Source: a bacterium
Lineage (GTDB): Bacteria; Patescibacteriota; Microgenomatia; Levybacterales; UBA12049
Assembly: GCA_021813005.1 (NCBI GenBank)
Contig: JAKAMH010000006.1
Location: 1-18,229, forward strand
DNA: 18,229 nt
Reading direction: 5' to 3'
This document shows positions 14,612-18,229 of this stretch, in pieces. The position numbers and the translations under genes are program-made. Position 1 is the stretch's first letter. Every line of letters starts with the position of its first letter. The notes under the pieces were generated by a model, which was not told the DNA's origin, made no database searches, and was given only the letters and a program-made list of their open reading frames with translations.

Positions 14612-17497
14612 ATGGCAAGCACCAAGACGCTCTCTCCTGACCAAGAGACACATACTGCCTTCCATGACCTCTGGAATCGGCTTGTCCTACAGCACCCTGA
14701 GGTTGGACGATTTACCTATTTTGGTGATTGGACAGAGTGGCAGAGAAATCATCCTGAGTTTCCGCCCAATCTCTGGGAGTTTAGAAACGAACCTGCCGCT
14801 GAGCTCCCTAAAAAAAACGAGGAGGAAGAAAGACGCGATGACAAAGAGCGTCAAGACCATTCCCAGGCTGCGCATCCCCCCCTTAATCCACCCAAAGAGA
14901 AAGGCCAACAGTGGCAGGGACTTCTAAACAAATACCCTGAAATTGCTTCGTTTGCCACGCAGGATGAATTTGATCGATGGAAGAATCAGCTCTCTCCCAA
15001 GGAAAGACAGGCAATCCCCGACGACTGCTGGTCAGATAAAAAATACTATGAGGCAACCTACTGGAAACAGCTTGTCAAGAAAAACCCCAGACTCTCAGAG
15101 ATCGTCAAGCAGCAAAACCCCGCCACGGCAGACAAAGCGCTTTCTGCCTGGGTCGGCTCTCTTGCAGAACCTGAGCAAAATCTACTCCCCCAAAACCTGA
15201 CTTCCTACTGGAAGTCGGCACTTCTTGTCGCTAGGGAGGAAGACGAGATCCAAAGCCGTGAGAAAGACAAGTCAGACCGTATAAATATCTTAAGCGCCCT
15301 CTTCCCGTTCCTTGTTCCGCCCCCTCAAGAAGATGCTGAGGAAGAATATGTACAACCGTTTCCGGAGGAGTTTTACTCCGATGATTTCCAGGACACACAG
15401 GCAGATAGCATGCCTGAAGCCCCAGACGAGTCGGAAAATCAACAATCCAACCTTGATCTGGATACGATAAACAAGATCACAGATAGGTTTGGGACGGAAG
15501 AGACAGGAGCAGAGATGGGTGCCGAAGCAGGAGCCGAAGCTGCAGCGGAGGCAGGGACGGAAGTGGCGGCGGAAACAGGCACTGCGATGGGGGCAGAGGC
15601 CGGCGCGACAGGCGTGACTGAAGCTGTTGGAGGGGCCGCGCTTGAGGCAGGTGCCACGCTTAGCGCTGAGGCAGGTACTGCAGCACTGGGGGCTGAAACA
15701 GGAGCGGCAATGGGGGCAGCTACAACGGGTGCTGCCGCTTCTACAGCTGCAGGTGGAACAGCAGTCGCCGGAGCAGGAGGAGCCGGTCTGGCAGCAGGTG
15801 CCGGGGCGGCAGCGGCTCTTGCACCTGAAGCAGCCGCAGGCGGAGCAGCGGTCGCGGCAGCGGGTACTCCTGTCTGGATAATTGTTGCTATAGCGGCGGG
15901 AATTGCGCTTCTCATCATTATCATTGTCGTTGTCATCATGGCCGTTACCGGACAAAGCAATACGGCCGATTCAGCGCTTCTTAAAATAACCATGACGGGC
16001 CCGAAAAACGTTGAGAATCCGACAGATGCGTCACAACCAGACCTCGCATATACCATAAATGTCACATACCCCGGCGCCGCCCAAGATGTCATAGTCACGG
16101 ATCCCCTCCCCCAAGGCACAACATTTGTCTCGGCGACAGAGCCCTTCACACTCCAAAAAGATACCAATGGCGCCATCACGGCCGTCCAGTGGTCCCTTGC
16201 AAATATAAATAACCCATCGCCATCCATAACAGAAGCCGCACAAGCGTCATTTGATTTACAAAAATTCACAAGCTACGGCTTCCCTCCCCCGTCAAGCCCC
16301 AATCCAATTACACTTTCAGGAAATGACCTGACAAAATGGAAACAAGAGATGCTGCCGGAGGCTTCAAAAGTTGCCAGTCTGACAGGAGTAGATATCGGCA
16401 TTCTCGGCATGTGGCCGTTTATTGAGGGAACACACTACGACCAATTCTACGACAACTGCAATGACGGAAAAAACGGTGAGGACTACAATCCAAACACTCC
16501 CTGTCTCTTTGATAACTGGCAGGTGGGTTACGGCGTTCGACCGATGGAACAGATCTCACTTCTGCAAGACGCGATAACCAACATGCATCCGGGCGAAACG
16601 GTGCAACAAATAGGACAAGCTGTGCTTGATCAAGCTAAAGCAGCCGGTGCTCCACTTACCTATCCCGACAACGGCACATTTCCCGACGTCTCAATAGGTG
16701 ACATTATTACTGGCGCCCAAAATGGAAACGGACCGATGCGGGCGCGTCTTGGCACGCTCATGATGGACCGCGGGATCGGAACGTATATACTGGGAAGGTC
16801 TTTCCAAGGATCTCTTGGACCAAATCTCGCATCCACCATGGAGGGATGGGATAGCCACGGGTATTACGATAAACAAAAAGTAATAAATTATATTAAAGCC
16901 ATTTATGATGCGGGTGTTTCAACAAGCGCAACTGGTGGGCAAAATTTCAATGCAACGCTTACCATCACGCTTCACCCGCTCCCCGGCACCGTGGACACAA
17001 CTATCGTCAACCAGGCAACTGCCGAGATCGTCGGGGCTCAAGAATCACCAGGCAATGGAACAACCACTTCGCAGTCAAATGTCAACACACAGACTACCAC
17101 GTCAATTCCTCCTAATACAGACACCTGCGGGGGGACATACAAAATCAACCTTAATCCGCTCAACAAAAACTTCGGTGATCCGTCTTGCACATTCACCAAA
17201 GATCAATTATTCACTGCGCTGAAACTACAAGACCCTGCACATGCTTATGATTGGTTCTTAAATATTGTCCCTTGCGAGAGCGGGTATGATCCTAATAGTT
17301 TTTTCAATGGCTCACCTGACACCGCCGGAGCCTGGGGACTTTTCCAGATGGGTCGCGGTCTCAACGGGCCACTTGACCACGGAGACGTGAACTGGTCCGA
17401 GCAAATCTCAAATGCTATCTCGTATAATAAAAAGATAAACCAAAGTTTCAGGTATTGGGAGTGCGCCAAATATCTTTGGACAAGTAACGCGTCATGA
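14612..17497 (+). CDS. Membrane-anchored VirB1-like lytic transglycosylase with DUF11-like domain
   Basis: The 961-aa protein begins with three degenerate repeats sharing W-x2-L-[VL]-x-[QK]-x-P-[ER] (at 21, 101 and 151). An acidic linker and a 120-residue Ala/Gly/Glu-rich stretch (about 299-418) follow, then one transmembrane helix (421-446). Outside the membrane is a DUF11-like beta-sandwich (from 456; VTDPLPQGTTFVSA at 495-508) that appears to be interrupted at about 552-775; its last strands resume at NATLTITL (780-787) and end with NQATAEIVG (800-808). The insert contains WPFIEG (601-606) and may be a lysozyme-like fold. The C-terminus (about 860-961) is a lytic transglycosylase (SLT) domain, with putative catalytic Glu889 in CESGYDPN and GAWGLFQM (906-913). 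It likely opens the cell wall for the pilus, as VirB1 does. The next gene overlaps its stop (ATGA). Confidence 0.83.
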   Translation: MASTKTLSPDQETHTAFHDLWNRLVLQHPEVGRFTYFGDWTEWQRNHPEFPPNLWEFRNEPAAELPKKNEEEERRDDKERQDHSQAAHPPLNPPKEKGQQWQGLLNKYPEIASFATQDEFDRWKNQLSPKERQAIPDDCWSDKKYYEATYWKQLVKKNPRLSEIVKQQNPATADKALSAWVGSLAEPEQNLLPQNLTSYWKSALLVAREEDEIQSREKDKSDRINILSALFPFLVPPPQEDAEEEYVQPFPEEFYSDDFQDTQADSMPEAPDESENQQSNLDLDTINKITDRFGTEETGAEMGAEAGAEAAAEAGTEVAAETGTAMGAEAGATGVTEAVGGAALEAGATLSAEAGTAALGAETGAAMGAATTGAAASTAAGGTAVAGAGGAGLAAGAGAAAALAPEAAAGGAAVAAAGTPVWIIVAIAAGIALLIIIIVVVIMAVTGQSNTADSALLKITMTGPKNVENPTDASQPDLAYTINVTYPGAAQDVIVTDPLPQGTTFVSATEPFTLQKDTNGAITAVQWSLANINNPSPSITEAAQASFDLQKFTSYGFPPPSSPNPITLSGNDLTKWKQEMLPEASKVASLTGVDIGILGMWPFIEGTHYDQFYDNCNDGKNGEDYNPNTPCLFDNWQVGYGVRPMEQISLLQDAITNMHPGETVQQIGQAVLDQAKAAGAPLTYPDNGTFPDVSIGDIITGAQNGNGPMRARLGTLMMDRGIGTYILGRSFQGSLGPNLASTMEGWDSHGYYDKQKVINYIKAIYDAGVSTSATGGQNFNATLTITLHPLPGTVDTTIVNQATAEIVGAQESPGNGTTTSQSNVNTQTTTSIPPNTDTCGGTYKINLNPLNKNFGDPSCTFTKDQLFTALKLQDPAHAYDWFLNIVPCESGYDPNSFFNGSPDTAGAWGLFQMGRGLNGPLDHGDVNWSEQISNAISYNKKINQSFRYWECAKYLWTSNAS

Positions 17498-18042
17498 GAG
17501 ACAAAGCAATAAAGCAATATTTATTTTTCGCCCTCATGGGAGGTGTCCTCCTTATACTAATTACTATTGTTGCCTTCGCAGTCTTTTTTCACCCTAAAAG
17601 CCCGCCAGGCGTATCACAACCGTCGTCTCTTCCTACAACTGTACCGACGGGCTCCATACCCACCAAAAACAGTACAGTTCAATACAACACGACGGCACAG
17701 AAAAAACTTATTCAGATAGCAAGTACCCGCCCCACACTTCCCACCTCCGACACGTCAATCCGGGAGAAACTCGTTGCCTCACTTGGTAACAACTCGGGTA
17801 TCCTCTACGCAACAAGCGCATTTGAAATATCGTACGTGAAAGCGCCCGACATTTTCCAGGTAGAGATTCTAACAACCAACGTGGAGAGTGCCAAACAAGA
17901 CACGGTTTCCTGGTTTACAGCGCAGGGAATGAGTTTGGCGGGAATCTGCAAGCTGCCGCTCATGTTCTATCTTGCACCTTCTGTCATGCAGCATTTTCGT
18001 CAAACCAATACTGTGTTCAACCCGCTCCCTAACGGGTGCTGA
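17494..18042 (+). CDS. Small single-pass membrane protein of unknown function
   Basis: The 182-aa protein has a short basic N-terminus, one transmembrane helix (about 9-32), a Pro/Ser/Thr-rich linker (about 34-70) and a mixed alpha/beta outer domain (about 75-182). It has two cysteines, one in AGICKLP and one as the last residue, possibly disulfide-linked. I recognise no family. Its ATG overlaps the stop of the transglycosylase gene and the next gene starts 3 nt after its own stop, so it is part of the T4SS operon. By position and topology it could be a VirB8-like or accessory assembly factor, but the sequence gives no direct support for that. Confidence 0.8.
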   Translation: MRDKAIKQYLFFALMGGVLLILITIVAFAVFFHPKSPPGVSQPSSLPTTVPTGSIPTKNSTVQYNTTAQKKLIQIASTRPTLPTSDTSIREKLVASLGNNSGILYATSAFEISYVKAPDIFQVEILTTNVESAKQDTVSWFTAQGMSLAGICKLPLMFYLAPSVMQHFRQTNTVFNPLPNGC

Positions 18043-18045
18043 CTT

Positions 18046-18229
18046 ATGAAAAAAATAATCTTAGTACTGACATTATTCCTTCTCACCGCTACATATACGG
18101 GTACTGCTTTCTCACAGACGGTCAAAAGTAACTGTGTGCAAACACAAGTTGGCAACCCCACCGGCTCCCCCTCCCTTCCACCTGAGTGTCAAACAACTTC
18201 ATCTGATAACGCCTTGGGGTCTCCATCAA
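18046..18229 (+). CDS. Secreted protein, N-terminal fragment cut by the window edge
   Basis: An ATG at 18046, 3 nt after the preceding stop, opens a frame that runs to the end of the window (61 codons seen). It encodes a clear signal peptide (MKKIILVLTLFLL, cleavage near FSQ at about residue 25), followed by a Thr/Pro/Ser-rich mature start with cysteines at 31 and 47. It continues the T4SS operon. The visible part gives no hint of function. Confidence 0.75.
   Translation, partial: MKKIILVLTLFLLTATYTGTAFSQTVKSNCVQTQVGNPTGSPSLPPECQTTSSDNALGSPS

Noticed and set aside
15439..16269. A 276-codon minus-strand open frame rich in Ala, Pro and Val
   Set aside because: It is the antisense of the Ala/Gly-rich region and DUF11-like domain of the transglycosylase gene; GC-rich repeats often leave the opposite strand open. 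No start signals.
17494..18042. Calling the small membrane protein VirB8
   Set aside because: Only the one-helix topology and operon position fit; length and sequence give no VirB8-like motif, so no function is assigned.
1..18229. TGA recoded as glycine (Gracilibacteria/SR1 code)
   Set aside because: Genes ending at 9577, 10426, 12463, 17497 and 18042 stop at TGA at sensible places, several with tight overlap to the next gene.
1..18229. CRISPR arrays, insertion sequences, transposases or prophage genes
   Set aside because: No regularly spaced direct repeats, terminal inverted repeats or transposase/integrase motifs were seen; low-complexity repeats at 15510-15870 are coding Ala/Gly tracts.

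Overview
The window looks like a chromosomal segment of a Candidate Phyla Radiation (Patescibacteria) bacterium. Microgenomates or a neighbouring group is my best guess, but that comes from gene content, not from a phylogenetic marker. The signs are: a VirB2/TrbC-like pilin array, a PrgI-type protein, a split TraC/VirB4 pair and a VirB6/TrbL-like membrane protein in an arrangement common in CPR genomes; almost no Shine-Dalgarno sequences; and -10 boxes sitting right at start codons. Several genes end in TGA, so the recoded TGA=Gly code of Gracilibacteria/SR1 is excluded.

Layout. A tRNA-Ser(TGA) gene (minus strand) lies at 50-136, followed by a short intergenic stretch with a near-palindrome. 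A VirB6/TrbL-like polytopic membrane protein (299-2152, +) converges on a giant protein of unknown function (2183-6046, -), whose N-terminus carries a clear tandem duplication. Upstream of the giant gene, on the same strand, is a regulator made of a P-loop ATPase fused to a C-terminal OmpR/PhoB-type winged helix (6254-7585, -). Between these two are 11-bp phased repeats resembling a PhoB-type box. A compact 89-bp divergent promoter region separates the regulator from the main plus-strand cluster.

Main cluster (7675 to the window end, +). Four tandem pilin-like genes encode 405, 201, 131 and 107 aa. The first has a large secreted N-terminal region and the second a 12-cysteine tail. Next come a PrgI-like protein fused to a coiled coil and a beta-sandwich domain, a VirB4-N-terminal/TraC-like protein, and a full VirB4 ATPase with a proline-rich tail. 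They are followed by a 961-aa membrane-anchored protein with a VirB1-like lytic transglycosylase domain at its C-terminus, a small one-pass membrane protein, and the start of another secreted protein. From PrgI onward the genes are mostly overlapping or 3 nt apart.

How they fit together. This is the core of a minimal, monoderm-style type IV secretion-like machine: energiser (VirB4), inner-membrane channel (VirB6-like, PrgI/VirB3-like), pilus subunits (VirB2-like) and wall-opening enzyme (VirB1-like). No VirD4, VirB11, relaxase or outer-membrane core (VirB7/9/10) is present in the window, so DNA uptake, host attachment or protein export are all possible uses. The most novel material is the giant duplicated protein, the split DUF11/muramidase architecture, the diversified pilins, and the regulator with its candidate operators and leaderless promoters.
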